Source: DATMQA01 sp035566895 | Lineage (GTDB): Bacteria > Verrucomicrobiota > Verrucomicrobiia > Limisphaerales > UBA8199 | Reading direction: 5' to 3' | Assembly: GCA_035566895.1 (NCBI GenBank) | Contig: DATMQA010000074.1 | Coordinates: forward strand, 1-64,000 | DNA: 64,000 nt | Shown here: positions 8,799-16,784 of the stretch, one piece after another | Layout: each line of letters begins with the position of its first letter | Numbering within the stretch: position 1 is the stretch's first letter | The notes under the pieces: generated by a model | The model's input: only the letters and a program-made list of their open reading frames with translations | The model's database searches: none | What the model was told of the DNA's origin: nothing | Made by a program: the position numbers and the translations under genes

Positions 8799-9790
8799 TG
8801 GGTAATGCCCCCAAACACACCCTGGTGACCGGCGGCGCCGGCTTCATCGGCTCACATTTGGTGGAGCGGCTGCTGGCTGAGGGCAAATCGGTGATCGTCA
8901 TTGACGATCTTTCAACCGGCAGCCTTGAGAACCTGCGCGAGGTCGCTACCCATCCCAGGCTTCGCGTCCTTCAGACCCGGGTTTCCGCCTGCGACAACCT
9001 CTCGCAGTTGGCCGCACAGGCCGAGTCTGTTTACCATCTGGCAGCGGCCGTCGGCGTCGAGTTGGTCGTCAAATCTCCGATTCAAGTTCTGCAAACCAAC
9101 CTCCACGAGACGGAGGTGCTGCTGGAAGCCGCGGCGCCGCACCGGGTGCCGGTGCTGCTGACCTCGACTTCGGAAGTCTATGGCAAGAGCCAAAAGGCGG
9201 CGTTCAGCGAGGAAGACGACCTGCTGATCGGCCCGCCGCACCAGGCGCGGTGGAGCTACGCCTGTTCGAAGCTGATGGATGAGTTTTTGGCGCTGGCCTA
9301 CGCCCGAGAACGCGCGTTGCCGGTCGTGATTGCCCGGCTGTTCAACACCGTAGGCCCACGGCAGACCGGGCGGTACGGCATGGTACTGCCGCGCTTTATC
9401 GCCGCCGCCAAAACCGGCCAGCCGCTCCGGGTCTATGGCGACGGCCGGCAGACTCGCTGTTTCTGCTTCGTACGCGACACGGTGGAGGCACTGCTTCGGC
9501 TCCAGAACTGCCTGGCTGCCCGCGACCAGGTCTTCAATGTCGGCAGCACTGAAGAAATCTCTGTTCGCCAATTAGCGGAGCTGGTAATTCAGAGTCTGGG
9601 CTCAAAGTCGCCGATCGTATCGGTCCCCTACGGTCAGGCCTATGCCCCGGGTTTTGACGATATGCGCCGGCGCAAACCGGTGGTGGACAAGCTGGCCGCG
9701 GTGGCCGGATTCCGCCCCGCGACGCCCCTCCGGGAGATTATTCAATTGACCGCCGCAGGTGATGGGCACACAAAAGCGCCAGCGAATTAA
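8798..9790 (+). CDS. NAD-dependent epimerase/dehydratase (extended SDR, UDP-sugar type)
   Basis: 330 aa from the ATG at 8798, which overlaps the amidase stop; a GTG at 8795 would give one more residue through a GTGA overlap. The Rossmann motif TGGAGFIGSH is near residue 12. The catalytic Ser/Thr lies in LLTSTSEVYG and the YxxxK pair in YACSKLMDE. Further landmarks are RLFNTVGPRQ, the GDGRQTRCF segment and a late NVGSTEEIS. This set resembles UDP-glucuronate decarboxylase and UDP-glucose 4-epimerase relatives that make nucleotide sugars for cell-surface polymers. The exact substrate is not readable. Coupling to a peptidoglycan amidase suggests an envelope role. Confidence 0.87.
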   Translation: MGNAPKHTLVTGGAGFIGSHLVERLLAEGKSVIVIDDLSTGSLENLREVATHPRLRVLQTRVSACDNLSQLAAQAESVYHLAAAVGVELVVKSPIQVLQTNLHETEVLLEAAAPHRVPVLLTSTSEVYGKSQKAAFSEEDDLLIGPPHQARWSYACSKLMDEFLALAYARERALPVVIARLFNTVGPRQTGRYGMVLPRFIAAAKTGQPLRVYGDGRQTRCFCFVRDTVEALLRLQNCLAARDQVFNVGSTEEISVRQLAELVIQSLGSKSPIVSVPYGQAYAPGFDDMRRRKPVVDKLAAVAGFRPATPLREIIQLTAAGDGHTKAPAN

Positions 9791-9903
9791 AAAGACGCGA
9801 AGGCGCTGTGAATAACAACTAGGTCGCAAGAGCCTTTGTTCCTTTGTTGTTCAATTCAGTTTCTTCTTCCCGTCTTCGCGGCTTCGCTGTTAGTCCCCCC
9901 AAT

Positions 9904-9938
9904 GCGTGAAAATCACGCAAAATGCGTGAAAATCACGC
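9904..9938. promoter_or_regulatory. Two tandem copies of the palindrome GCGTGAAAATCACGC
   Basis: Perfect 15-bp palindromes (6-bp arms, AAA centre) occupy 9904-9918 and 9924-9938, spaced by exactly 20 bp, close to two helical turns. This is the geometry of a double operator, about 100 bp upstream of the prepilin promoter. It could also be a derivative of the CGTGAAA repeat family. Confidence 0.45.
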
Positions 9939-10037
9939 CTTTTGGTAACGGCGAGGCAAAGCGGTGTGCGGGTTTTCGGGCATTTTTGAAGCTCTTGCCC
10001 GCTGGCATCTTGGCTGCTAAACAGAAAGTCAAATCGG

Positions 10038-10066
10038 TTGACAGCGTGGACAGGGTTACCTAGAGT
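10038..10066 (+). promoter_or_regulatory. Sigma-70 promoter of the first prepilin-like gene
   Basis: A perfect -35 TTGACA (10038-10043), 17-bp spacer and -10 TAGAGT (10061-10066). The transcript would begin near 10073, giving a leader of about 35 nt. Confidence 0.6.
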
Positions 10067-10075
10067 TCGCGAACT
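10064..10075. promoter_or_regulatory. 12-bp palindrome AGTTCGCGAACT over the -10/start region
   Basis: A perfect inverted repeat overlaps the end of the -10 box and the expected transcript start, a typical place for a repressor site. The regulator is unknown. Confidence 0.4.
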
Positions 10076-10108
10076 GTCTGCAACAAACGAAACAAAACCA
10101 GCAAAGTT

Positions 10109-10978
10109 ATGAACAACCTACGGAAAAAAATCGGGGCTTTCACGCTGATCGAACTGCTCGTCGTGATCGCCATCATCGCCATCCTGGCGGCCATGTTGCT
10201 GCCTGCGCTGGCCCGCGCCAAGGCGCGCGCCCAACGCATCAACTGCACCAGCAACCTCAAACAGATCGGCATCGCTTTCAAGACGTTTGCCCTGGACAAC
10301 ACCGACCGTTACCCGATGTTAGTGCCGGCCGGCGAAGGCGGCCCACCGCAACAATCCGTTCTCGGAGGCTTAGTTAAGGGGCCCGTAAAGTTGCACTCTA
10401 ACAGGCCGCAAGCCACCTATATGTACCAAATCTTCGGCGTGATGTCGAACGAGCTGAGCACGCCCAAGGTCGTCATCTGCCCGTCGGAGGACCAGAACAG
10501 CGCCCATTCGAACTTCTTCATGGGGAGCGCCGTCACCCTGCCGCAAAGCCGCCAAGGTATCTCTGACGACAACACCTTCACCGATGTCAACGTTTCCTAT
10601 TTCGTCGGCGTCGATGCCATAGACGCGAATCCGCAGATGTTCCTTGCCGGCGACCGCAATATCGTCGGGCAAGGTCCGGGTGTAGCGATCCTGCCAAACC
10701 CGGTACCGAACAACGGTTATGGCGGCGGCAACAATGGGCAATACTGTTCGGTAGCCTTGGGTACTAACTTCCAAGGGAACGTGGTCACGCCAGCGTGGAC
10801 GGATAAACTGCACCAAAAGAACGGCAACGTTCTCATCTGTGACGGCAGCGTCCAGCAGTTGAGCAGTTCGAGAATGCGCGATGCGCTGCGAGTCACCGGC
10901 GACATTAACACCGCCGCTGCGGATGTCGCTTCGAATCCCCCCAATCCCAATACTGTGATGTTCCCGGACCACACTTGA
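10109..10978 (+). CDS. Prepilin-type N-terminal methylation protein with C-terminal DG motif
   Basis: 289 aa. The N-terminus has a short basic leader, then FTLIELLVVIAIIAILAAML, the type IV prepilin/pseudopilin cleavage site (cut after G in GAFTLIE) and hydrophobic helix. The remainder is an extracytoplasmic domain ending in a His...NVLICDGSVQQL segment, as in the DUF1559/H-X9-DG family expanded in planctomycetes and verrucomicrobia. Such proteins are thought to be exported by type II/IV pilus-like machinery, but their role is unknown. A strong promoter (TTGACA-17-TAGAGT) precedes it and a strong terminator follows, so it is a single-gene transcript. The PilB-like ATPase at 18068 could serve it. 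Confidence 0.88.
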   Translation: MNNLRKKIGAFTLIELLVVIAIIAILAAMLLPALARAKARAQRINCTSNLKQIGIAFKTFALDNTDRYPMLVPAGEGGPPQQSVLGGLVKGPVKLHSNRPQATYMYQIFGVMSNELSTPKVVICPSEDQNSAHSNFFMGSAVTLPQSRQGISDDNTFTDVNVSYFVGVDAIDANPQMFLAGDRNIVGQGPGVAILPNPVPNNGYGGGNNGQYCSVALGTNFQGNVVTPAWTDKLHQKNGNVLICDGSVQQLSSSRMRDALRVTGDINTAAADVASNPPNPNTVMFPDHT

Positions 10979-11006
10979 AGTGGTCGGATTTCGCGCGTAA
11001 TCCTTC

Positions 11007-11034
11007 AAGGCGCCCGCGAGGGCGCCTTTTTTTT
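11007..11034 (+). terminator. Rho-independent terminator after the prepilin gene
   Basis: AAGGCGCCC, loop GCGA, GGGCGCCTT, then a run of T. The 9-bp stem is perfect. It sits between two convergent genes; the left-hand A pair gives little support for use on the minus strand. Confidence 0.88.
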
Positions 11035-11040
11035 ATCAAA

Positions 11041-11271
11041 TTACGCCAGCGCCTGGAGCTTGTAGCTGAGCGTGTTATAATAGCGGCGTTTGAGGCCGCG
11101 TTTCTTGCGCTGGCGCTCGCGTGCTTTGACCAGGTGCTTGAGGCAGCGCGAACCCTCCGCGGCGGGGGCGCCGCACTCGGTGCACCGCCGGTCTCGCTGC
11201 ATCCGCAACTGGTATTTCCTTTGCCGTGAAATCGGCCGGTCGGTGAACTCGTCTTTGATCGGTCTTCTCAT
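11041..11271 (-). CDS. Small basic protein with a CxxC...CxxH zinc-binding-like motif
   Basis: 76 aa from the ATG at 11271 (an upstream ATG at 11319 would add 16 residues). The centre reads CTECGAPAAEGSRCLKH, i.e. C-x2-C-x9-C-x2-H, flanked by many Arg and Lys. This looks like a small zinc ribbon that could contact nucleic acid. I do not recognise a named family. It is convergent with the prepilin gene across a shared terminator. The reading frame and the conserved-looking cysteine pattern support a real gene, but nothing nearby shows its function. Confidence 0.6.
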   Translation of the reverse strand: MRRPIKDEFTDRPISRQRKYQLRMQRDRRCTECGAPAAEGSRCLKHLVKARERQRKKRGLKRRYYNTLSYKLQALA

Positions 11272-11465
11272 TTTATTTCCGCCTAAAAGATCATTGTACC
11301 GTTGTTTCGACTGGCGCAAGGGCTGAACGCTCGATTTTTTCGCGAAATGTCATCGCGCGTCCATAGACCGGCCAGGCCACGGGCCGCGAAGCCAGGACTC
11401 GCCGGCCTGCTTCCCGCTCGACAAGTTGCGCCCGGGAGATTTAGTCTATACTGCGGAACGAAAGC

Positions 11466-13676
11466 ATGAACGGCCCATCGAACAGCTCACCGGATTCTCG
11501 AGGGCCTGCTGACCGGTGGGTCTTCCTGTTTGCGCACCCGATTTCTCTTTGCCTGCTGCTGGTGGCACTCACACTGGCGGTGTACTGGCCGGTCCGGGAA
11601 TTCGATTTTATCAACCTCGACGACCAGGAATACGTTGTCTCAAACCCGCGCGTGCAGGGAGGATTGACATGGGATGACATCGCCTGGGGATTCACGACGA
11701 GTTATGCAAGCAATTGGCATCCGGTAACCTGGTGTTCGCACATGCTGGACGCGGAGTTTTTTGGAACAGGCGCTGCCGGACCGCACGTCGTGAATTTGGC
11801 TTTTCATACCGCTAATGCGGTGTTGTTGTTCCTGTTTCTGAGAGCAAGGACGGGCGCGCAATGGCGCAGCGCGCTTGTGGCTGCGGTATTTGCGCTCCAC
11901 CCATTGCATGTCGAGTCAGTGGCATGGATTTCGGAACGCAAGGACGTGCTGAGCACATTTTTTGGACTCCTGGCGCTTGGGGCGTACGGAAAATACGCCA
12001 GCGCCAACCCGCCGATGGCCGGACCACCCTGTGACAGAGTATCCTCTTCGCTGCCTCCACAGTTTTGGTACGTGTGTGCGCTTGTGCTTTTCATGCTCGG
12101 CCTCATGGCGAAGCCGATGCTGGTAACTTTGCCATTCGTGATGTTGCTGCTCGATTACTGGCCGCTGCAGAGGATTCGCGCTGGAGGCCGTCCGGCATTC
12201 ACCATTGGCCGATTGGTCTTCGAAAAATTGCCCTTTTTCGGCCTCAGCGCCGCTTCCTGTGTCATCACGTTCCTGGTACAAAAGCAGGCGGGAGCAGTTG
12301 ACGCGCTGGCGCTTTCGCCGGGCGACCGCATTGCAAATGCCTTCGTCTCGTACGCCCGCTATATGGGAAAAGCCGTGTGGCCGGGAAAGCTTGCCCTTCC
12401 CTACCCGCATCCCGGGCATTGGCCGGTCGTCACGGTGCTTTTCTCACTGGCGGTGGTAACCGGGGTCTGCGCCGTCGCGTATTGGCTCGGCCGCAAGCGT
12501 CGATTTTTGATTACGGGCTGGTTCTGGTTTCTCGGCACCTTGGTTCCTGCCATCGGCCTGGTCCAGGTGGGCACTCAATCGCTCGCTGACCGCTACACCT
12601 ATGTGCCCCTGGTAGGATTGTTTGTCGCGCTCGTGTGGAGCGCTGCGGAACTGATGCGTTACGGGAAACTGTCGCGAATTGCAGCTAGCGCGCTTGGCAT
12701 CGTGCTGCTGGGTATTTGCGCGGTTCGAACGGCGACCCAGTTGAGTTACTGGCGGAACAGTGAAATCCTTTTCCGCCATTCCATCGCACTAACGCAGAAC
12801 AACTCGGCCGCTTATGAGAGCCTGGGCAGCTATTTGTACACGCACGGACACACCGATGAGGCGGTTGAAGCTTTTCAGAAGGCGGTACAGATCAACCCAA
12901 AGGCCGAGCAAGCCTATGCCAGCCTCGGCCGTCACTTTTACCTGAAGGGCCACCTGGAGGAAGCGATGGACAACTATCGAAAGGCAATTCAGTTCAGGCC
13001 CAGGAGCCCGTATGCCTGGGACGGCGTTGGCAGCGTGTTCGCCAGGCAAAGGCAGTTCCCACAGGCAATACAGGCATATGAGACTGCTCTGCGGCTGAAT
13101 CCGGATTATGTTCAGGCACGCAACGATCTCGCTGTCGTGCTGGATGCGGTTGGCCGGACCGACGAAGCGATCCACCAATACAACGAGGCCCTGCGCCTGG
13201 ACCCCACCTCGGCTCAGGCGCACAACAACCTTGCCAACATCCTCCTCGTTAATGGCAAGGTGGACGAGGCGGTCACCCATTATCGACGAGCCCTGACGAT
13301 CAATCCGAATTCAACAGACGCGCTCAATAACCTGGGCTTGGTCCTGGCAGACAGGAAACAGTACAGCGAGGCCCTCGCATGTTATGGGAGAGCGGCCGAA
13401 CTCGCTCCGCGTGACGCCCAGCCTCGCTGCAAACTCGGCGACGTCTTGACGGAAACGGGTCACGTTGCCGATGCGCTCGGGCAATATACCGAGGCGGTGC
13501 GTTTGCAACCTGACTGTGCGGAGGCCCATTATGGTCTGGGCGCCTCCCTAGCGCGGTTGGGCCGGCGAGAGGAAGCCCTCCCACAACTTGCCGAAGCCGT
13601 GCGGCTTAAGCCGGGTTACGCCGAAGCCAGACGCTATCTCGAACAACTCCAGCCCGCAGACCCGACGCCGAAATGA
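11466..13676 (+). CDS. TMTC-like integral membrane protein with C-terminal TPR repeats
   Basis: 736 aa. The first half has about nine membrane segments; loops carry FINLDDQEYV and HPLHVESVAWISERKDVLS, motifs shared with GT-C glycosyltransferases of the TMTC type, where acidic residues in the first loop (here DD) bind the lipid-linked sugar donor. The second half, from about residue 435, is at least seven tetratricopeptide repeats (for example AYESLGSYLYTHGHTDEAVE and AHNNLANILLVNGKVDEAV). Animal TMTC proteins O-mannosylate cadherins; bacterial relatives are largely unstudied. A -10-like TATACT ends 13 nt before the ATG but lacks a well-spaced -35. Protein glycosylation is an inference from the fold; the architecture itself is clear. 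Confidence 0.82.
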   Translation: MNGPSNSSPDSRGPADRWVFLFAHPISLCLLLVALTLAVYWPVREFDFINLDDQEYVVSNPRVQGGLTWDDIAWGFTTSYASNWHPVTWCSHMLDAEFFGTGAAGPHVVNLAFHTANAVLLFLFLRARTGAQWRSALVAAVFALHPLHVESVAWISERKDVLSTFFGLLALGAYGKYASANPPMAGPPCDRVSSSLPPQFWYVCALVLFMLGLMAKPMLVTLPFVMLLLDYWPLQRIRAGGRPAFTIGRLVFEKLPFFGLSAASCVITFLVQKQAGAVDALALSPGDRIANAFVSYARYMGKAVWPGKLALPYPHPGHWPVVTVLFSLAVVTGVCAVAYWLGRKRRFLITGWFWFLGTLVPAIGLVQVGTQSLADRYTYVPLVGLFVALVWSAAELMRYGKLSRIAASALGIVLLGICAVRTATQLSYWRNSEILFRHSIALTQNNSAAYESLGSYLYTHGHTDEAVEAFQKAVQINPKAEQAYASLGRHFYLKGHLEEAMDNYRKAIQFRPRSPYAWDGVGSVFARQRQFPQAIQAYETALRLNPDYVQARNDLAVVLDAVGRTDEAIHQYNEALRLDPTSAQAHNNLANILLVNGKVDEAVTHYRRALTINPNSTDALNNLGLVLADRKQYSEALACYGRAAELAPRDAQPRCKLGDVLTETGHVADALGQYTEAVRLQPDCAEAHYGLGASLARLGRREEALPQLAEAVRLKPGYAEARRYLEQLQPADPTPK

Positions 13677-13730
13677 ACGACGTACCTTTCGGGTCCCTGC
13701 GGCGAATCCGGCGTTTTTCCGTTTTTACCG

Positions 13731-13759
13731 TTGAGCGAGGCACGCACGGCGGCTAGCTT
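13731..13759 (+). promoter_or_regulatory. Putative promoter of galE with leaderless geometry
   Basis: TTGAGC (13731-13736), 17-bp spacer, TAGCTT (13754-13759). The -10 ends 8 nt before the ATG at 13768, and no Shine-Dalgarno sequence is present. Confidence 0.4.
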
Positions 13760-13767
13760 AGCGGCCC

Positions 13768-14739
13768 ATGAATGTCTTAGTCACCGGCGGGGCGGGTTAC
13801 ATAGGGAGCATCTGCGCGGAGAAGTTGCTGGATTCGGGTCACACCGTGACGGTGTATGACGATCTGAGCGAAGGCCACCGCTCGGCGGTGGACGCGCGCG
13901 CGCGCTTCATTCTGGGCTGGCCCGAGACGGAACATGACATCCGGAAGGCGGTTGAGGCAGCCCGGCCAGAAGCCATCCTGCATTTTGCGGCCAACGCGCT
14001 GGTCGGCGAATCGATGGCCGACCCGGGAAAGTACTTCCGCAATAACGTCGCCAATGGCCTCAAGCTGCTGGAGGCGGCTTTGGCCGTGGGAGTCAAAAAG
14101 TTCGTCTTCAGCTCCACCTGCGCCACGTACGGACCACCTGACCGGGTGCCGATGACGGAGGATTTGCCCCAGCACCCGATCAACCCGTACGGAGAATCGA
14201 AGCTGATGTTCGAGCGGATGTTGCGCTGGTACCAGCAGTTACGGGGTTTGGACTTTGTGGCGTTCCGCTATTTCAATGCTGCCGGCGCCAGCGAGAAATT
14301 CGGGGAACACCATCGGACCGAGACGCACCTGATTCCCAATGTGTTGAAGGTACCGCTAGGCCAGTCCGACCATTGCGAAATTTACGGGACCGATTATCCG
14401 ACACCCGACGGCACTTGCATTCGGGATTACATTCACATCAGCGACCTGGCGGATGCCCATATCCTGGCGCTGGAACCAGGCAAGCAAGGGTTTTACAATC
14501 TAGGAAATGGGGACGGTTATTCGGTGCGCCAGGTTATTCAGATGTGCGAGCAGGTGACCGGCAGCAGGATTCCGGCCCACGAGAAGCCCCGCCGGCCAGG
14601 CGACCCGCCCAAGCTGGTTGCTTCCGCCCAAAAGGCAATACGGGAACTGGGGTGGACACCGCGATATCCGAAGCTGGAGGACATCGTCAGGACCGCTTGG
14701 GAGTGGCACAGGAAGCATCCCAAGGGCTACGCGGATTAG
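13768..14739 (+). CDS. galE: UDP-glucose 4-epimerase
   Basis: 323 aa. Interconverts UDP-glucose and UDP-galactose with bound NAD. The motif VLVTGGAGYIGS starts the protein. It continues with YDDLSEGHRSAV, LHFAANALVGES, the catalytic Ser/Thr in FSSTCATYG, YxxxK in YGESKLMFE, FRYFNAAGAS and the GalE-typical DYPTPDGTCIRDYIHISDLA. Length and landmarks are fully canonical. It probably works with the galK at the left edge in galactose use, or supplies UDP-galactose for surface glycans with the glycosyltransferases nearby. It stands alone, preceded by a promoter whose -10 box is only 8 nt from the start codon. Confidence 0.95.
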   Translation: MNVLVTGGAGYIGSICAEKLLDSGHTVTVYDDLSEGHRSAVDARARFILGWPETEHDIRKAVEAARPEAILHFAANALVGESMADPGKYFRNNVANGLKLLEAALAVGVKKFVFSSTCATYGPPDRVPMTEDLPQHPINPYGESKLMFERMLRWYQQLRGLDFVAFRYFNAAGASEKFGEHHRTETHLIPNVLKVPLGQSDHCEIYGTDYPTPDGTCIRDYIHISDLADAHILALEPGKQGFYNLGNGDGYSVRQVIQMCEQVTGSRIPAHEKPRRPGDPPKLVASAQKAIRELGWTPRYPKLEDIVRTAWEWHRKHPKGYAD

Positions 14740-14747
14740 GAGAAAGG

Positions 14748-14776
14748 AGTTAACTCAGTTAAAAGGGTTAATTGAG
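14748..14776 (+). repeat. Degenerate 9-bp array (TTAACTCAG type)
   Basis: AGTTAACTCAGTTAAAAGGGTTAATTGAG follows galE and is related to the array at 2890-2951. Confidence 0.6.
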
Positions 14777-14793
14777 CATTCACCGGTCAGAGT

Positions 14794-14822
14794 TTGCACT
14801 TAGACAAGGTTCCTTCTATAAC
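14794..14822 (+). promoter_or_regulatory. Putative promoter of the DedA gene with leaderless geometry
   Basis: TTGCAC (14794-14799), exactly 17 bp, TATAAC (14817-14822). The -10 ends 8 nt before the ATG at 14831. This is the best-matching promoter of the leaderless-type set. Confidence 0.55.
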
Positions 14823-14830
14823 CAGGGCGC

Positions 14831-15472
14831 ATGTTGAAAGCATTTGCCGCCTGGTCAGGAGCGCTCAAAACCTGGTACGTGGCCGCCCTTTCCAAGGGGG
14901 GCTATTGGGCGGTAGCTTTGCTCATGGCTATGGAAAGCTCGCTGGTCCCGTTGCCGAGCGAGTTTGTAATTCCCCCGGCTGCCTACTGGGCACACACCGG
15001 CCGGATTCCAATTAGCCTGGCCCAAATCATAATCGCCGGGGCGCTCGGCTCCTGGGTCGGCGCGACCCTGATGTATTTGGCCGCGCGCTGGGCGGGCCGG
15101 CCGCTCATCATGCGGTATGGCCGTTTTGCGCTTATTCCTCCCGAGAAAGTCGAAGGCGCTGAACGCTGGGCCGCCCATTACGGCTCGCTGGGCATCTTCA
15201 TTTCCCGACTTCTGCCGGTAGTGCGGCACTTGATCGGGATCCCGGCCGGGATCGTGCGAATGAACTATAAAGCCTTCTCGCTCTTCACCCTGTTGGGCTC
15301 CGGGCTCTGGTGCTCGGTGCTTTGCTATATCGGCATCAAAATGGGCCAGGATGAGAGACTGATGAAGGGCGAATTACACCGGATTTCACTATGGTTGGGC
15401 GGCGCGATACTGGTCTTGGGGGGGATGTACTATGTATTTGTCCACAAGCACATGAGGAAACGTGATGCGTAA
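14831..15472 (+). CDS. DedA family membrane protein
   Basis: 213 aa, several membrane segments. DedA/SNARE-associated proteins are lipid transporters of the inner membrane that recycle undecaprenyl phosphate or move phospholipids and support proton-motive force. The family pattern is present: an early membrane-embedded acidic residue in AMESSLVPLPSE, the GSWVGATLMYLAARW glycine-rich helix, and a conserved arginine-bearing segment ISRLLPVVRHLIGIPAGIVRM. Length is typical. The predicted promoter leaves almost no leader. The terminal KRDA tail is encoded by an AAACGTGATGCG repeat unit, as in the glycosyltransferase at 4495. It ends near an unrelated secreted protein, so no operon partner is evident. 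Confidence 0.9.
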   Translation: MLKAFAAWSGALKTWYVAALSKGGYWAVALLMAMESSLVPLPSEFVIPPAAYWAHTGRIPISLAQIIIAGALGSWVGATLMYLAARWAGRPLIMRYGRFALIPPEKVEGAERWAAHYGSLGIFISRLLPVVRHLIGIPAGIVRMNYKAFSLFTLLGSGLWCSVLCYIGIKMGQDERLMKGELHRISLWLGGAILVLGGMYYVFVHKHMRKRDA

Positions 15473-15578
15473 ATTGCAAGGTGAGGTTTAATGCGAAGGC
15501 GTTGTACCCGTTGTCGTGAAAATATTTGGCTGTGACACATAGTTCATACCCTACGTTCGCCTCAAACCGTACTATAAA

Positions 15579-15600
15579 GTTCACGCATCACGGTTCACGT
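15579..15600 (+). repeat. Short 7-bp array (TTCACGCATCACGGTTCACG)
   Basis: Three TTCACG-like units between the DedA gene and the secreted proline-rich protein. Confidence 0.55.
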
Positions 15601-15642
15601 CCTCGCCCGCGTTTGGCACCGCATTTGGCGCCCATTTGGCCT

Positions 15643-15671
15643 TTGACGAAAAGGCCAGGAATGGTTACGCT
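15643..15671 (+). promoter_or_regulatory. Putative promoter of the secreted proline-rich protein
   Basis: TTGACG (15643-15648), 17-bp spacer, TACGCT (15666-15671). The -10 ends 11 nt before the ATG at 15683 and no Shine-Dalgarno sequence is seen. Confidence 0.4.
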
Positions 15672-15682
15672 TGGCTGCGAAA

Positions 15683-16735
15683 ATGAGAGTCAGGCTTTCA
15701 AGTTCCCGGCCGTTAAGTTTGGCCCTGGCGGTTTTAGGGCTGGCCGGCTTAACCTGGTGCCGAGCCCAGACCCAGGGCCGGGGTGAATCTCCCCAGTCCA
15801 GCGACACCCACAGCCGCACCAACTCGAACTCCGTCGGCGGCCGGAACAGCCTCCAGCAGCTGGAGGATGCTTTGAGCAAGTCGTTCCAGTCTTTTTCACC
15901 CGGAAACACCGCCGAAAGTCTGACTCCGCCAACGTTCTATCCGCCCCCCCGACCGGTTACACCCTCTCCGCGGTTGCGAGAACGGCGAAAGGACTTGTTG
16001 TCCCTGAGCGTGGAGGAGTTGCTGATGCCGGACGCGCCCGGAGAAGATAATTTCAAACTGCCAGGGAACAAAAACGAGCTTTCGGGCAAAAAGTCCTTTT
16101 GGGAACAGTATTACGAGGATTTGACCCGCCCACGTACTGACCCGAGCAAGGCCGGCGCGGCGAAGGAAAAAAACCTCCGAAGCGGCCGCAAAACCGCAAG
16201 TTCCAGTCTCGAGCCAGAATACAAGGACGACCCGGACTTGCCCAGCGGCATTCGGGAGAACGAAAAAAAACTAAAGGACCTGCTGGCCGAACAGACCGGC
16301 GTCAGGACCCTGGATTTGCCCATCCCCAGCCGAACCACGTTTGCCGATTTCTTCGGCTTGGGTGAAAAAACTGTTTCCCCCGAGGACCAAAAGGCGCACA
16401 AGGAGTATATGGAGAAATATCGGCAATTGTTAGGAGCGAATTCAATCCCGCCGCCGAGTCCCCTTAACCCGCTTAACCCGTTTGGCCCGGCCGACCCATC
16501 GCTGCACTTGGCTCCAAACGGCGGCCTCGGGGGCTTTCCAGGTGCTTTCGGACAGGCGGCAACCTCCGGAAATCCTGCCGGGATGGATGCGCTTCTGCAT
16601 CCTGGCGCCTTGCCGGATATCAATGCCCGCGTGCTCAACCAATGGAACCCGTTTTACGTTGCTCCCAAGTTTGAACCGCCGAAACCAGCGCCGTTGGTCG
16701 TCCCGACGGTTCAAGCGCCGAAGCGGGTGTTTTGA
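15683..16735 (+). CDS. Secreted proline-rich hypothetical protein
   Basis: 350 aa from the ATG at 15683; a TTG four codons upstream overlaps the -10 box and is less likely. A signal peptide is clear: basic start, hydrophobic LALAVLGLAGL, then CRAQ. The rest is hydrophilic, rich in Pro, Lys, Glu and Ser, and probably mostly disordered, with a short helical FFGLGEKTVSPEDQKAHKEY region. Residues SPLNPLNPFGP near 260 are encoded by three 9-bp repeat units (16463-16490) like those between genes. I do not recognise a family. It stands apart from its neighbours with its own promoter. Confidence 0.6.
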   Translation: MRVRLSSSRPLSLALAVLGLAGLTWCRAQTQGRGESPQSSDTHSRTNSNSVGGRNSLQQLEDALSKSFQSFSPGNTAESLTPPTFYPPPRPVTPSPRLRERRKDLLSLSVEELLMPDAPGEDNFKLPGNKNELSGKKSFWEQYYEDLTRPRTDPSKAGAAKEKNLRSGRKTASSSLEPEYKDDPDLPSGIRENEKKLKDLLAEQTGVRTLDLPIPSRTTFADFFGLGEKTVSPEDQKAHKEYMEKYRQLLGANSIPPPSPLNPLNPFGPADPSLHLAPNGGLGGFPGAFGQAATSGNPAGMDALLHPGALPDINARVLNQWNPFYVAPKFEPPKPAPLVVPTVQAPKRVF

Positions 16736-16784
16736 GGTCAGACGCGAAACATGAATTCAGGTTTCACGTCAGGCACCTTTCGTT

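Larger units (their letters stand above)
9791..10108. other. Intergenic region with paired palindromes and a promoter
   Basis: No convincing gene in these 318 bp. It holds a CGTCTTCGCGGCTTCGCTGTTA segment near 9873-9894 (also present in variant form at 63939-63960), two tandem palindromes, a clear promoter and a 12-bp palindrome over the predicted transcript start. A 75-codon ORF across it looks spurious. Confidence 0.6.

Noticed and set aside
9904..9938. CRP/FNR-type binding sites
   Set aside because: The GTGA and TCAC arms are 3 bp apart, not the 6 bp (CRP) or 4 bp (FNR) spacing of those sites.
9836..10063. Possible 75-codon gene before the prepilin gene
   Set aside because: It runs through repeat sequence and two palindromes and into the promoter.
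10064..10075. LexA (SOS) box
   Set aside because: GTTC and GAAC are separated by 2 bp, whereas LexA sites of the GTTC/GAAC kind have a 4-bp centre.
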